From NCBI GenBank assembly GCA_002007465.1, contig LNAC01000742.1:415631-479630 (forward strand): a stretch of DNA of 64,000 nt. The letters run 5' to 3'. Position numbers and translations under genes: made by a program. The notes beneath the pieces are model-generated. The model saw only the letters and a program-made list of their open reading frames with translations. It made no database searches and was not told where the DNA came from. Source of the stretch: Ailurus styani. Its lineage: Eukaryota > Chordata > Mammalia > Carnivora > Ailuridae. Shown piece by piece: positions 24,557 through 36,319 of the stretch. Each line of letters starts with the position of its first letter. The stretch's first letter is position 1.

Positions 24557-25249
24557 CTTCCGCTCCGAAAGCTCAGCGAGGCTCTTGCTCTAAGACACCA
24601 GCACAGGCACGCGTCCCAGCAACAGTGACGGAGAGACTCCCCTTCGGTCCCAATCGCCGTTGCCCATTTTCCCCGGCTCAGCTTCGAAAATCAGGATTTA
24701 TTTTTTAAAATGCACACTTAAGAGAAGCAAAAGATGGGGGGGAATCCAAAAAGGGGAGCGGTAAAAGAAAAAAGCCCCCAGGACCCCGGAGCCTGACGCC
24801 GTATCCAACTGAATCCAACCTCCAGCGGAGGTGGGGGGGGAGAAGCCCCCTGTAGAGAGACTCTGAGGAAACAAACAAACAAAAAAATGCAAGTGGCTTA
24901 AAAGCGAGGATTTGTTTGATCAAATCTACCCCCAACAAACCGATTAGCCAAGAAGCAAAGAAAGCGCCGAGACGAGAAGTGACCGGCGACAGCAGCGGCT
25001 GCTGAGGCAGATTTGTTGGGGCGGTGGGTTTATTACAGGAGTATTCGTGGTCGGATCGGAAGGCTCAAGCTTATGCTTTTTCCTCTTTCCGCTTTCCTCC
25101 CTCCTCCTCCTCCCCCCCGCAGGTACTGATGGACGGACCGCGACTAAGGAGAGGGGGGAAAAATCCTTGGCTGGTGATGTCGGAAAGCTGTTTGAATGCC
25201 CAGCGAGGAGGGGCGCGAGAGGGAGCGAGATAGTAAAGCTCTGTCTCGG
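24557..25249 (-). other. ADGRB3: Probable ADGRB3 non-coding exon (5'UTR), upstream end unknown
   Basis: On the minus strand GCGGAAG|GTAAGGAC at 24557/24556 is a near-consensus 5' splice donor in CpG-rich sequence, 2.66 kb upstream of the first coding exon. It is the best candidate for the end of a leader exon. The transcription start is not visible: it may lie anywhere up to the gap at 25250 or inside it. The interval also contains a minus-strand ORF of 77 codons (24938-24705) that would be an upstream ORF if transcribed. A GTGAGT donor-like site on the minus strand near 26026 leaves open a two-exon leader. Confidence 0.5.
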
Positions 25250-25866
25250 NNNNNNNNNNNNNNNNNNNNNNNNNNNNNNNNNNNNNNNNNNNNNNNNNNN
25301 NNNNNNNNNNNNNNNNNNNNNNNNNNNNNNNNNNNNNNNNNNNNNNNNNNNNNNNNNNNNNNNNNNNNNNNNNNNNNNNNNNNNNNNNNNNNNNNNNNNN
25401 NNNNNNNNNNNNNNNNNNNNNNNNNNNNNNNNNNNNNNNNNNNNNNNNNNNNNNNNNNNNNNNNNNNNNNNNNNNNNNNNNNNNNNNNNNNNNNNNNNNN
25501 NNNNNNNNNNNNNNNNNNNNNNNNNNNNNNNNNNNNNNNNNNNNNNNNNNNNNNNNNNNNNNNNNNNNNNNNNNNNNNNNNNNNNNNNNNNNNNNNNNNN
25601 NNNNNNNNNNNNNNNNNNNNNNNNNNNNNNNNNNNNNNNNNNNNNNNNNNNNNNNNNNNNNNNNNNNNNNNNNNNNNNNNNNNNNNNNNNNNNNNNNNNN
25701 NNNNNNNNNNNNNNNNNNNNNNNNNNNNNNNNNNNNNNNNNNNNNNNNNNNNNNNNNNNNNNNNNNNNNNNNNNNNNNNNNNNNNNNNNNNNNNNNNNNN
25801 NNNNNNNNNNNNNNNNNNNNNNNNNNNNNNNNNNNNNNNNNNNNNNNNNNNNNNNNNNNNNNNNNN
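25250..25866. other. Assembly gap (617 N) inside the CpG island
   Basis: This is an unbroken run of N in the middle of the most CpG-rich part of the window. Gaps of this sort are common where G+C-rich promoters sequence poorly. Open reading frames that appear to cross it are artefacts of untranslated N. Confidence 0.99.
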
Positions 25867-26340
25867 GGGCTCCGCGGTGCTCCAGCCAGGGCCGCGGTGA
25901 GCCTGCACGTCACGGCTACTCAAAACCAAGCACGTCCCGAAAGCAGTATTTTCTGCGTCTGGGAGGGTTTTGCCTCCTCAGTTCCCACCGCCGGGGCTGG
26001 CGGCGACCAACTGCAAGAGAAACTCACTGGGAGGCGAGGCTAGGGGGGCGCGGAGGACTGGAAGGCGACTCGGACGGGTGGGAAGTAAATACTGGACTTG
26101 ATCGCCTTTCTTTCTTTCAGCGTGAACTTGTCGCAGCTGAAGAGCTGTCATTTCATCACCGGGATTCAGACGCCTTGATCCGGCCCTCAGCGGAGGGGGC
26201 ACATCTCGGCTCCTGAAACGCTGCGTGTCTCTGGCTGGAACAATACTAGTTTTTCTCAGCGACGCTGCAATTAACATCTTATTTGTTCTGGCTAGATACA
26301 GGCTTTGTCAGGACCGCGGTGCGGCGACCGAGGTTGGGCA

Positions 26341-28888
26341 TCTTGCATTGCTTTCTGCATGGCAATGGGATCGTGGTTGTGGGGTCTAAACTTTTGTTTT
26401 CTGAATGTGTCTGATTCCTTTTCAAGTTTCCCTAGTAACAGGTTTGTGGACAGGGGTGGAAAAAAAAAAAGAGGGAAAGGGGGAGGAAAGGCTACCAGAT
26501 TCTCGATTTAGCAGCAAAAAAAAAAGAGGGGGAGGGAAAATTTCCATCGCTCCCAATCTTTATTTATTTATTTAGCCCCCTGGACAGTTGGCTGACAAGT
26601 ATTTGATGAACTAGCTTCAGATACAATGCTGCAAAAGGTCATTCGCCTACTGATTATGTCTCTACTTGTAAACGCAGTTGGTGGTTTGCAAAACAAGTGG
26701 CAAAATAGTGTGGTAATATGGTGGGGGAGACCCCAAGGGGTAATTCATATAAAGTGTCGTGGTCTTCCTAAGGGTGACTGGCTTGAGCGGCAGGTGAAGT
26801 GGAATAAAACAAATTTCCATCATTTTCTCTCTGTACCCTTTCGGCATTTTTCTTCCTCTTGTTCCTCTCCCCTGGGGCAAATGGAGAGTGAAGAACATCA
26901 TTTTAAAAGGACCACAGTGAAAACAGAAAGGTGCCAATGATCTTTTATTCACTGGAGTTGTTTGAAATATTAAAATTGGCCCTTTACTCCTTAATACATA
27001 TTAATGGGGTGACCCTCTTCAAGGCTTTCTCTTCTAGGACAAGTGTTCGGAATAACATCCTGTAAGGGAAACAGTTAATCATTCCCCAACCAACAAGCTT
27101 TAACCGTGTTCCAGGAACATTCACTGGCTAAGAAAGCAGCCTGTGTGGCGTTTGGTGGTGTGTCATTTTTGGTTCATTACAATATTTTTTATTCGTTTAG
27201 GGAAAAGCGAAAGGAAAATAAGGTTTATGTCTGGGCATAATCCAAAACATTGTGTCTGAAGCAAACACGTTTTCTTTTAAAACAAACAACATCCAGCAAT
27301 ACAAAGGAGAATCACATTTCCTATATTTCAACTTCTGTAGAGATTATAATTATGATATTTGCGAGACATTTTGGTCAGTTCTGTTATTTTGCCACAAGCA
27401 AAAATAGAGATTAATGACAAATGCTAAAAAATGGGGAAAAGGAGAGGAAACAATATGAGGTTTAGATATATATCTATCTTGCATCTAGTAATTTCTCACA
27501 TTATCTTCAAACACTGTGATTTTGATGTTTCTTAGAAAATCTTAAAGTCATGACATAGTGACTTAAGAATCACAGCTCAAAGGGACAATTTAAAAAGACT
27601 TAATCCTAAATGGAAGGAGTACTCATTCCCAGGGTCATTTATATTCAAGTAGAACACAGGGCTGGGTCAGGGAGAAAGCCACCCTTAATAAAGCACTTCA
27701 CCCTTCACACTGTTTCCCATAACCTTCATAAATTGCAGGCTACTGAGCCAGCCTGATGATGATCCTGCTGAGGTATATTTATAGCAGATGATTTGTGGAT
27801 GATAAATATGCCAAGCAAGACACCATCTCCAGTAACCCCAGGCTGGTCTGACTTCCTCAGGGGGTCATAATCAAGAATCACAAAAAGAACCATATATGGA
27901 GAATCTGGTCTCTGGACCCTGACAACAACACAATCCAAAGGCAAAGCAAGGAAGAACCACCCTGGTTCATGTCTGCACTACGTTCCATGTGAAAGCACTG
28001 CTGACATATTGACCCAACAGTAAGAAGAGCAGCAGTTTACACACTGTAGGCTCTCTGTGTCTTTTCCTCTCTATTGAGATTGGTCTGTTTTTATGCTTTA
28101 ATACATTTTAAAAATCACCATTTCTGATCACAATTATCAATGTCATTTGCCTCTCACAAGTGCCTGTATCTGTTGTGTACATATGTTTGTATGTATACAA
28201 ACACAGATCCATATTTAACACATACACACATTATATATACATGTGTGTATATATGCATACATTTTATATAAAAGTGCATGCACATACATATCTATAATAT
28301 GTTCATATATATTTCAGTTATTACACATGTATTTGGGGGCATGGTTTCACTAGATTCCTTTTTAATTCTCTTTAGTAATAAAGTAGTTTCACCCCAAAAC
28401 TACCAGATTAATTGTATAAACTCATTTTCATTTAAGTTTCCTTGCCAACTTTCAAAAGGACTGTTAAGAAACCAGTGTTAACACATCAGAATATAGGCTT
28501 GTATTTTAAATTGGCCCAGGCATATAAAGTTGAAGTCTTTCAAATTTATCTCTTCTATTATTTATGTATTTTTAAAGATTACTTCAGAAAAATGAGATTT
28601 CCAAGTATAATATTTTTTCCTCTATTGCTTTTTATTTTTTGCTGTTTAGTCCTTCTATCTTTGGGGGCGAAAAAAGAACCCCATCCTCCAGGATCATTGC
28701 TAAATTCAGTATCACCTGCACAACTCTCGGACTCAAATGATAAGAATATGTTTTGAATATGCTTAACTTAGTTTTAGAAAGTGTTTTCTTCCCCCTCATC
28801 CCTTTCTCTCAAAGTCCTGTAGTATTACTATATTACCACTTTCAAATTTTAGAACTTTTCTTCAGTAAGGCTTTAAGAAGCACAAACA
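26341..28888. other. Repeat-free 5' flank of ADGRB3
   Basis: No SINE, LINE-1 or gene is recognised. The region contains A/G-rich runs (26459-26540), a TTTA simple repeat near 26563-26575 and a CA/TA-rich tract at about 28180-28310. A plus-strand ORF of 104 codons (26626-26940) has no recognisable domain and is probably chance. Candidate regulatory DNA can be suspected only from the absence of insertions. Confidence 0.5.
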
Positions 28889-28998
28889 GGGGCACCTGGG
28901 TCGCTCAGCCAGTTAAATGTCTGACTCTTGATCTCAGCTCAGGTCTTGATCTCAGAGTTGTGAGATAAATAAAAAATTAATAAATTTTTAAAATGTAA
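28889..28998 (+). repeat. CAN-SINE, internally deleted
   Basis: Head GGGGCACCTGGGTCGCTCAG through TCAGAGTTGTGAGATAAATA. The CT-rich middle is missing. Flanked by AAGCACAAA on both sides. First SINE after the repeat-free interval. Confidence 0.85.
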
Positions 28999-31069
28999 AG
29001 AAAAGCACAAATAAGTTTGTAGGTTATTACTTTTCAATATGCTCTAATTTCTCATTATTTAATCTCTCCAGTACACACTCGCACACTCTTGAAAACCACT
29101 AATTCCATAATAAAAGGAAATTAATGTAACAGCTTCAGAGATATGAACCTTAACTATTATTTACTATGGTCAACTAATATATTAATATTTTGTGTTAATA
29201 TAATGATCAAAATATCACATGATTAAATGGGTGAGTACTTACCTTATGCTTAAAATTAGCATATTTACTATGAACTGAAAGAACTTCTTATTCTTCCCTT
29301 TCTCCTCCTCCCCTTATTCTTCTTCCTCCCCTTCTCCTTTCTTCTTACTTTGAAATAATGAAGTTTCTCAGGAACTAAGTTGATTCTTCTCAGTTTTCTA
29401 TCTAAAAACAAATTGACCACTTTGTAATCGGGCATCCCAGAACAGAAACCACGTGACAAAAGTTCTTTAAAAAAAAAAATAGAAGGGTAGAATAAAACAA
29501 AGGGATATGTGAAATGATGATAACCCTGGGTTAACCTTGCCCCATCCATGCATGGCCAGAGCAGTTTTTATCCAAAGAGGCCATTTGCATCAAGTTTCCA
29601 TTTTTATCATTCTTTCCCTCTACACTGACACATGTAAAACACTTAAACTGGTAAAAGTTTTTGGCCTTCAATTACCAAGGCTTCACTTGGGATTCAGGGA
29701 ACGCCATGGGTAAGGTATCACATAATGTCACTTTTGTGTGTTGTACAAGTGTCTTGGAAAATATAGACTTTAAAAGTTTAGAATATATGTTTGCTATTAA
29801 ATATGAATTCACTCCCAAATTTTTCCCTCGTCAGTTATTTTTATCTATTATTTATGTAAAGTTGCTATGTTTATGCCACTACCTTTAATTCCTAGGATTT
29901 CAAGTGATCTACTAATGAAGATTCTTCATTTTCACTCCTGAACCTGATACTAGCTGTACACCTAATTATGGACAAGAAGCTGCGGACTCTCTGGACTTTG
30001 GTTTCCTTACAGGAAAGGACTTGACTAAGTAATTTCTATGGTTCCTCTTGATATCTTCTAAATAAAACAAGACATTTCACAAGACAGGGAAGCAATGAGA
30101 GAAAAATGCAACAAAATCCTAGGCCAGGAAGAATCAAAACTGTTTCACTCAAACCTTGTAGATTCTCTACTCTTATCTTACTTTTTAAGACCTCCTTAGC
30201 TTTACCAGCTTTACCCTCCCTTCCTGGCTGCCACCTACTAATGTGAAGATAACCCTCGACATTCTTATTCTTCCCTCACTGTGATCAATTTTTTTTTCTT
30301 TCAAATTGAGTCCCAACCCTACCAATAATGATGACAAGAACTAAAGTTGTGAGGTCCAGGTTCTCCCACTTGGCCTTTTAGATCACTTTGCTCTTCTATT
30401 CCAACACACCTTTATGCAGAATGTTCTCTCTGTATCTTCTGTTGGCTAAACCTGCTATTTTGTGAGGACATGGCATCTTTTGCAACCATGTCAAGTGGAA
30501 CATCCATGTGTCTTCCATATTTTGATTAAATAGGATTTATGGGTGGATGGGATCAGTGTCCTTGTCTATTGCTGGTTTTTAATATTGACTTCTTATCTCA
30601 CTTTTATAGCCCTTTCTTCTTGGAGGTTATGTCATTTTCTTTTGGCAGCCTCACCTCTTCCTCTTTGCTCTCTTTGTACTGACTTCCAAATTTTACTTTT
30701 TATTCATGTAGTCTTTTAGCTGCTTAGTTTTCCTCTCCATCCAGCTTCCAGTCTTCTCATGTTTTCAACATCCATGTAGATGGCTTATACGACACACTAT
30801 CTATCTTCTCAGATCCATTTCTGTATTTCCTTCATACCAACTCAACTGCATTCTCCTGTGGTCTTCAACAAGAGAGGTCATAACCAATGACTGTACCACC
30901 TCCAATATTTCGAGTTTAATTTTCCAATTTTATACTCATAATCTCCTACTTTTGTAAACTCACCTGCTCAATAACCATATGGAGTCAAGTCTTCTACAAA
31001 ATTCACATCTTTAATCAATTCCCACTATTTTCTTCTGTCTTTTCTTTCCTCCTTATACCCTGTGGTAGG
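28999..31069. other. Intergenic, old unassigned sequence
   Basis: No gene. Pyrimidine-rich segment at about 29288-29350. Parts of 30180-31060 resemble decayed LINE-derived sequence, but I cannot name the family. Confidence 0.4.
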
Positions 31070-31592
31070 CAGCCTCTAACATGTTCTCAAAGATCCCTAC
31101 TTCCTGTCATTCATGCTTTTGTGTAATCATCTTCCCTTGAATGTGAGCTAACTTTAGAGATTTGCTTCTGCAGAGTAGACAGCAGTGATAGGATGTCACT
31201 TCCAAGTTTAGGATATAAAATGACTGTCTTCCATCTTGGGAGCTCTTTCACTCTCCCTTATAGCACTCATCTGAGGTAAGCCACTTGACCTGTTGTGAGA
31301 CAGCCCTATGGAGAAACCCTATGTGAGTTTGATTAGAAGCATATCTTCCAAGGCCTGTCAATAGCTATGTGCATGAGCTTAGAAGTGGAAGTTTCCCCAG
31401 TCAGGTCTTGAGATGTCCTGGCCAATATCTTGGTAGTAGCCTCACGAGAGCCTTTGAATGAGAACCACTCAGCTAGGCTGCTCCTGATTTCCTGATCTGA
31501 AGAAACTATATGATATCAAATGTTTACTGTTTCCAATTGCTAAGTTTGGGGATAACCTATTAAACAACCATAGGTAACTAATGCATATCCTA
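31070..31592 (+). repeat. Ancient LTR-like repeat (MaLR/MLT-type likeness)
   Basis: Begins GTGGTAGGCAGCCTCTAACA and ends TTGCTAAGTTTGGGGATAAC ... CCATAGGTAACTAATGCATA, an end pattern seen in old mammalian MaLR LTRs. Family assignment is tentative. Confidence 0.4.
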
Positions 31593-32138
31593 TGGATTTC
31601 AATCTCATTATTATAATAACTTACTTATAAATTTCAACTTTCTGTTACATTTCTGTGGCTGAATCACTATGCTACATACTGTACTGTACTCAACTGCTGT
31701 CTCTGAGCCGGCACCCATGAAGCAGAGCACTGGTTAAGAAATTCACACCCTTAGGCAATATAATGTCGCTATGCATTCATAATCACCAGGTTCACATGGC
31801 CTCACCACACAGGCTGTCTCTCATAACTATCACTTATAAGTTCACTCTCCCATTATACCCAATGAATATTTTGTAACTTTTCCTTGATTATTAAAACTTA
31901 AAGGTTCCTGTCAACTCTTCAGTTCTGATAACTTTCTTTATTCTTCATTTGTAAAACAGATGTGATCATATGGGAACTCCCTCATCTCACATAATAAAAT
32001 TATTAAACCTATGTCTTTGCCCAATTTTCTCCTTTTTTGTAGTCTCTACAGAGATATTGCTCTTATTTCAAAAGCCATCCCCTCCATAAGTATCTCAGAT
32101 TTTTATTGTTTCTCACACAACCAAAAATCTCTCTCTCT
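31593..32138. other. Intergenic, old unassigned sequence
   Basis: Nothing recognised beyond possible decayed LINE sequence. Confidence 0.4.
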
Positions 32139-32150
32139 CTCCTGGATCAT

Positions 32151-32367
32151 TTCTTTCTTTCTTTCTTTCTTTTAAAGATTTTATTTATTTATTTATTTGA
32201 CAGAGAGACAGAGAGAGAGCACAAGTAGGCAGAGCAGCAGGTAGAGGGAGAGAAAGAAGCAGGCTCTCCGTGGAGCAGGGAGTCCGATGTGGGACTCAAT
32301 CCCAGGACCCTGGGATCATGACCTGAGCTGAAGGCAGCCTCTCAACTGACTGAGCCACCCAGGTGCC
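32151..32367 (-). repeat. CAN-SINE
   Basis: Perfect 12-bp duplication CTCCTGGATCAT (32139-32150 and 32368-32379). The T-rich tail has become a (TTCT)n-type repeat. Confidence 0.95.
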
Positions 32368-32499
32368 CTCCTGGATCATATCTATCATTATGCAGATATT
32401 TTAAAGAGTATGGCCATTCTAAAATAATTTTCAATTAACAATCCCTATTTCTCATTTCCCCTTCATAACTAATCTTTATTTTTCATAACTAATCTTTAA

Positions 32500-32896
32500 A
32501 AAGAAGTCTATCATAATTACTTCATTTCCTCACTTCCTTCTCATTTCTCAATTCATTCTAATTGGGTTCAACCTCACTGTTCCACTGAAAAATTTCTGGC
32601 CAAGGTCACTAAAGGCCTTCATGTTGCCAAATTGAGAGATAAATTTCTTTTTTTCATTTTACCCCAACTTTTAGCACCATTTTGCTTCCTATACCGTACA
32701 TTTTTAAAGTCACTTCTTTCCATCTTGATTCCTGTTTTACCATACCCTTCTAGACCTTGCTGACTTCCTAGTCACTTTTTTTTATACCTTAAAATGCTAG
32801 TTCCTTAGGGATAACTGTTAACTCTAATTCCCTCATTTCTCTACCATCTCTCCCTTGGTGATCTAATACATCCTTCAACACCAAAAGTCACTGTAA
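32500..32896. repeat. Old LINE-derived sequence, left half of a split element
   Basis: Contains CTGGCCAAGGTCACTAAAGG and ATCTCTCCCTTGGTGATCTA, phrases of an old LINE family present in many mammals. It appears to continue after the twin-primed L1, at 33792-34125. Family not named. Confidence 0.35.
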
Positions 32897-32906
32897 GAAT
32901 GTATAT

Positions 32907-33781
32907 ATGGCTGAGTAATAGTCCATTGTATACATACACCATTTCTTCTTTATCCTATCATCTATCCATGGACACTTGGGTTGCTTCCATCATGCTGCTG
33001 TTGTAAATAATGATGCAATAAACTAAAGATAGGGGTGAATATATCTTCTTGGAATTAGTGTTTTCATATTCTTTGGGTAAATACCCAGTAGTGAAATTAC
33101 TGGACCATACAGTAATTCCAGTTTTCATTTTCTAAGGAGCTTCCATCATGTTTTCCACAGTGGATACACCAGTTAGCTTTGTTAACAGCAATGAATGAGG
33201 GTTTCTTTTTCTCCACAGCCTTGCCAACGCTTGTTTCTTGGTTTTGATTTTTGCCAGTCTGACAGGTGTGAGGGAATATCTTATTGTAGTTTTGATTTGC
33301 ATTTCCCTAATGATGAGTGATGTTGAGCATGTTTTCATGTGTCTGTTGGCCATCTGTATGTCTTCTCTGGAAATGGAATATTACTCAACCATAAAAAAGA
33401 ATGAAATCTTGTCATTTGCAACAACACGAATGGATCTAGAGAGCGGGTTAAGTGAAATGAGTCAGTCAGAGAAGGACAAATATCATATAATTTCATTCAT
33501 ATGTGAAATTTAAGAACAAAACAAATGAACAAAAAAAAAAGGAAACAAACCAAAAAAACCAGACTCAACTCTAGAGAACAAACTGGTGGTTACCAGAGCT
33601 GAGGTAGGTGAGGAGATGGGTGAAATAGTTGATGGGCATTAAAGAGTACAGTTATCATGATGAGCACTGAGTAATGCAGAGAATTATTGAATCACTATAT
33701 TGTATACCTGACATTCATATAACAATTTATGTTTAGTATACTGGAATTAAAATATAAATAAATAAATAAAATGACAAAAAT
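32907..33781 (+). repeat. LINE-1 3' end with 5' inversion (twin priming)
   Basis: 32907-33369 is LINE-1 ORF2 C-terminal sequence in minus orientation (for example [10 protein letters not shown] at 33353-33324). From about 33372 the sequence switches to plus orientation: GAATATTACTCAACCATAAA, then 3'UTR and an AAATAAATAAATAAA tail. The inverted part ends at the same ORF2 position where the forward part starts. Flanks are GAATGTATAT at 32897-32906 and 33782-33791. Confidence 0.88.
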
Positions 33782-34124
33782 GAATGTATATTTGCATGCA
33801 TTCTTACATACAAACACATAGTCACACGCGTGTATTTCTTTATCTAGGGAATCTCTTCTGAGCTCTAGGTTTTTACGTAGTCAGTTATCTAATTGATATC
33901 CCAGTCTCCTAGTCTCTCAGTCTCACAATCATTTCAGATTGAAGACAATAAAAACAAAACTGATTACTCCAAAGTAATGTGTTCTTCCTCAATCTTCCCA
34001 TCACAGGAAATGCCACCACTATCCCACCTAATTATTTATCCTACAAACATGGGAATTTTGCTTTCTGCCCCCTTTTCTCACTCTCACATTCAATCCCTTG
34101 ATAAGTGCTGTCTGTTCCACCTTG

Positions 34125-34525
34125 TATTAATTTGCTAGGACTGCCATAAAAAAATATCACAGCCTAGATGGCTTAAACCACAGCCATTTATTTTCTCACA
34201 GTTCTGGAGACTACATGTCCACGATCAATGTGAGAGCATAGTGGATTTTCTCTGAGATCTCTTCACGGCTTGTAGATGGCCACACTCTTGCTGTTTCTTT
34301 TTGTGGTGGTCCCACTATGACTGCCGTACCTCTGGTGTCTCTGTATGTCCTAATCTCTCTCTCTCTTTTTTAATAAGGACATCAGTCAGATTGGATGGGG
34401 GCCCACACCTCATTTTAATTTAATTACCTTTTTAAAGATCTTATCTCCAAAGACAATCACATTCTATTATACTAAAGGTAGAGAGTCAACATATGAATTT
34501 GGGGAGGAAAAAACTAAACCTATAA
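34125..34525 (+). repeat. Ancient interspersed repeat, copy 1 of a family also at 56600
   Basis: TTGCTAGGACTGCCATAAAA, TTTATTTTCTCACAGTTCTG, TTAATAAGGACATCAGTCAG and CAACATATGAATTTGGGGAG occur in the same order in the copy at 56600-57035. Family not assigned with certainty. Confidence 0.6.
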
Positions 34526-35015
34526 CATACTTCAAACATATATCTCAATTCTAACATTCTTTTCTTTCTCACTGCCATCTTTCTTTTCCAAAGCATGTGG
34601 GTTTTGCCTATCCCCATGTAATAACCTCCTACCTAGGGTTAAATATTCTTTATTAATTCACTTCCAATCAGTTTTGCTCAAAGCAAAAAAAAAGTGTCCT
34701 TTCAAAAATGTTGAAAATTGTTTTGTTTCAATACTTTTAACCTTGACTATGACTAGTGGTACATATAATAAATCCAACCCCTTAATCATGGCCCACTGTG
34801 CCCTACAGCATCTGATGCTTGTTTTCCTTTCATCCTGAGCCACCCTAATGCTTACTTAAGATGCTCAAGTTACATTAACCTTTTTTTCTGTGCCTAAAAG
34901 ACAGCATTTTTTTTCCTTTTTATAGCTTTCCTATTGAAGGAATGATCTTTCTTCCTCTTGCTGTTGGGATGACATTAATTGGATACACTTTTCTCATCCC
35001 TCAGCTTTCATTTTG
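34526..35015. other. Intergenic, nothing recognised
   Basis: AT-rich, with T runs. No gene or assignable repeat. Confidence 0.45.
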
Positions 35016-35023
35016 AAAATTCT

Positions 35024-35761
35024 TTTTCTTTTTTTTCTCAAATTTTTATTTAAATTCTAGTTAGTTAACATACAGTGTAATATTGGTTTCAGGAGTAGAA
35101 ATTAGTGATTCATCACTTACATATAACACCCAGTGATCAACACAAGTACCCTCCTCAATACCCATCAAACATTTGGCCCATCCCCTGCCCACCTCCCCTC
35201 CGTCAATCCTCAGTTTGTTCTCTGTAGTTAAGATTCACTTATACCTTCCCTCTCTTTTGTTTTTCACTCCCCTTATGTTCATCTGTTTTGTTTATTTTTG
35301 TTTGATTGGTCTGTTTTGTTTCTTAAATTCCACAAATAAGTGAAATCATATGGTATTTATTTTTCTGTAATGTATTTCACTTACCATAATACACTCCAGT
35401 TCCACACACATTGTTGTAATGACAAGATTTCACTCTTTTTGATGGTTGAGTAATATTCTATTGCATGTGTGTGTGTGTGCGTGTGTGTGTGTGTGTGTGT
35501 ATATACACACACACACCACTCCTTCTTTATCCATTCATCAGTTGATGGATTTTTGCGCTCTTTCCATAATTTGGCTATTGTGGATATTGCTGCTATAAAC
35601 ATTGGGGTATAGGTGCCCCTTTGAATCAGTATTTTTGTATCCTCTGGATAAATACCTAGTAGTGAAATTCCTGGGTCATAGGGTAGTATTATTTTTAACT
35701 TTTTGAGGAATCTCTGTACTGTTTTCCAGAGTGGCTACACCAGTTTACATTCTCACTAACA
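35024..35761 (-). repeat. LINE-1, 5'-truncated
   Basis: 3'UTR (AGTTAGTTAACATACAGTGT on the plus strand) and the end of ORF2 in reverse (minus-strand peptide MFIAAISTIAKLWKERKNPS). A (TG)n/(AC)n microsatellite has expanded inside at 35465-35516. Flanking AAAATTCT at 35016-35023 and 35762-35769. Confidence 0.88.
35465..35516. repeat. (TG)n / (AC)n microsatellite within L1
   Basis: TGTGTGTGTGTGCGTGTGTG run followed by ATATACACACACACAC. It encodes a His-Thr stretch in the decayed ORF2 frame. Confidence 0.9.
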
Positions 35762-35819
35762 AAAATTCTCTCTTTAAGGAAGCTTTCTTTTTTTAAACCA
35801 GTTGATGTATGCCTCTTCT

Positions 35820-35990
35820 CTTATATTCTCTTTCAAGATAATTATTTGTCTGTTTTATAGTACTTGCTAATTTTTAATTGTTTTTTATTTATTTTCCTCA
35901 TTGGCCTATAACCCATCACAATATACTCTTGCCTAACATAGTGCAAGGCACACTGTAACTGCTTAAAAGATATTTAGTGAAGGAATTGAT
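35820..35990 (+). repeat. L2-like 3' end fragment
   Basis: Pattern 'CATAGTGCAAGGCACACTGT ... GATATTTAGTGAAGGAATTG' resembles the L2 3' end (…ggcacatagtaggtgctcaataaatatttgttgaat). Confidence 0.5.
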
Positions 35991-36319
35991 TGAAATTTGC
36001 AGCACGGGAAATTCCACATACTGGTATTAGCTTTTCCCATTGGAGTCATTTTTATGTAATTGTACAATTTTAACAACTAACTATGTAACATATATTTGTA
36101 TCACAACTAGAGTTGTCTCTTTTCTGAACCAAACACTTTATTTCCTTCAGACCTTTCTTATGTAACATGGTCTCCAGAGCCTCTAATCTTTATGGCTGTT
36201 TTCCATTGAATTTGTCTCAGTTTGTCACAGCTCTTTGATGCCATAATTGTTAAAAGTACTCCATATTTTAACTTTCCAGTGTAGGTGCTATCTATGACTT
36301 TTATTGTTATAAATCTATT

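Larger units (their letters stand above)
24410..26400. promoter_or_regulatory. ADGRB3: CpG-rich promoter region of ADGRB3, interrupted by an assembly gap
   Basis: CpG dinucleotides and G+C rise sharply here compared with the AT-rich surroundings, for example at 24416-24680, 24960-25000, 25125-25249 and 25867-26210. This is a typical CpG-island promoter at the 5' end of a neuronal gene. Polypyrimidine/polypurine runs flank it (25085-25122; 26459-26540). No convincing TATA box could be tied to a start site. Part of the island is missing because of the run of N. Confidence 0.75.

Noticed and set aside
25047..26216. 389-codon plus-strand frame and similar long frames around 25-26 kb
   Set aside because: They cross the 617-base N gap; the untranslated N region makes them look long. 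The remaining residues show no domain.
26626..26940. 104-codon plus-strand ORF with a hydrophobic start
   Set aside because: It resembles a signal peptide only superficially, shows no family likeness, and an overlapping minus-strand ORF of similar size suggests composition.
33371..33513. ORF at 33238-33513 as a small protein gene
   Set aside because: It spans the inversion junction of a LINE-1 and reads ORF2 sequence on one side and its reverse complement on the other.
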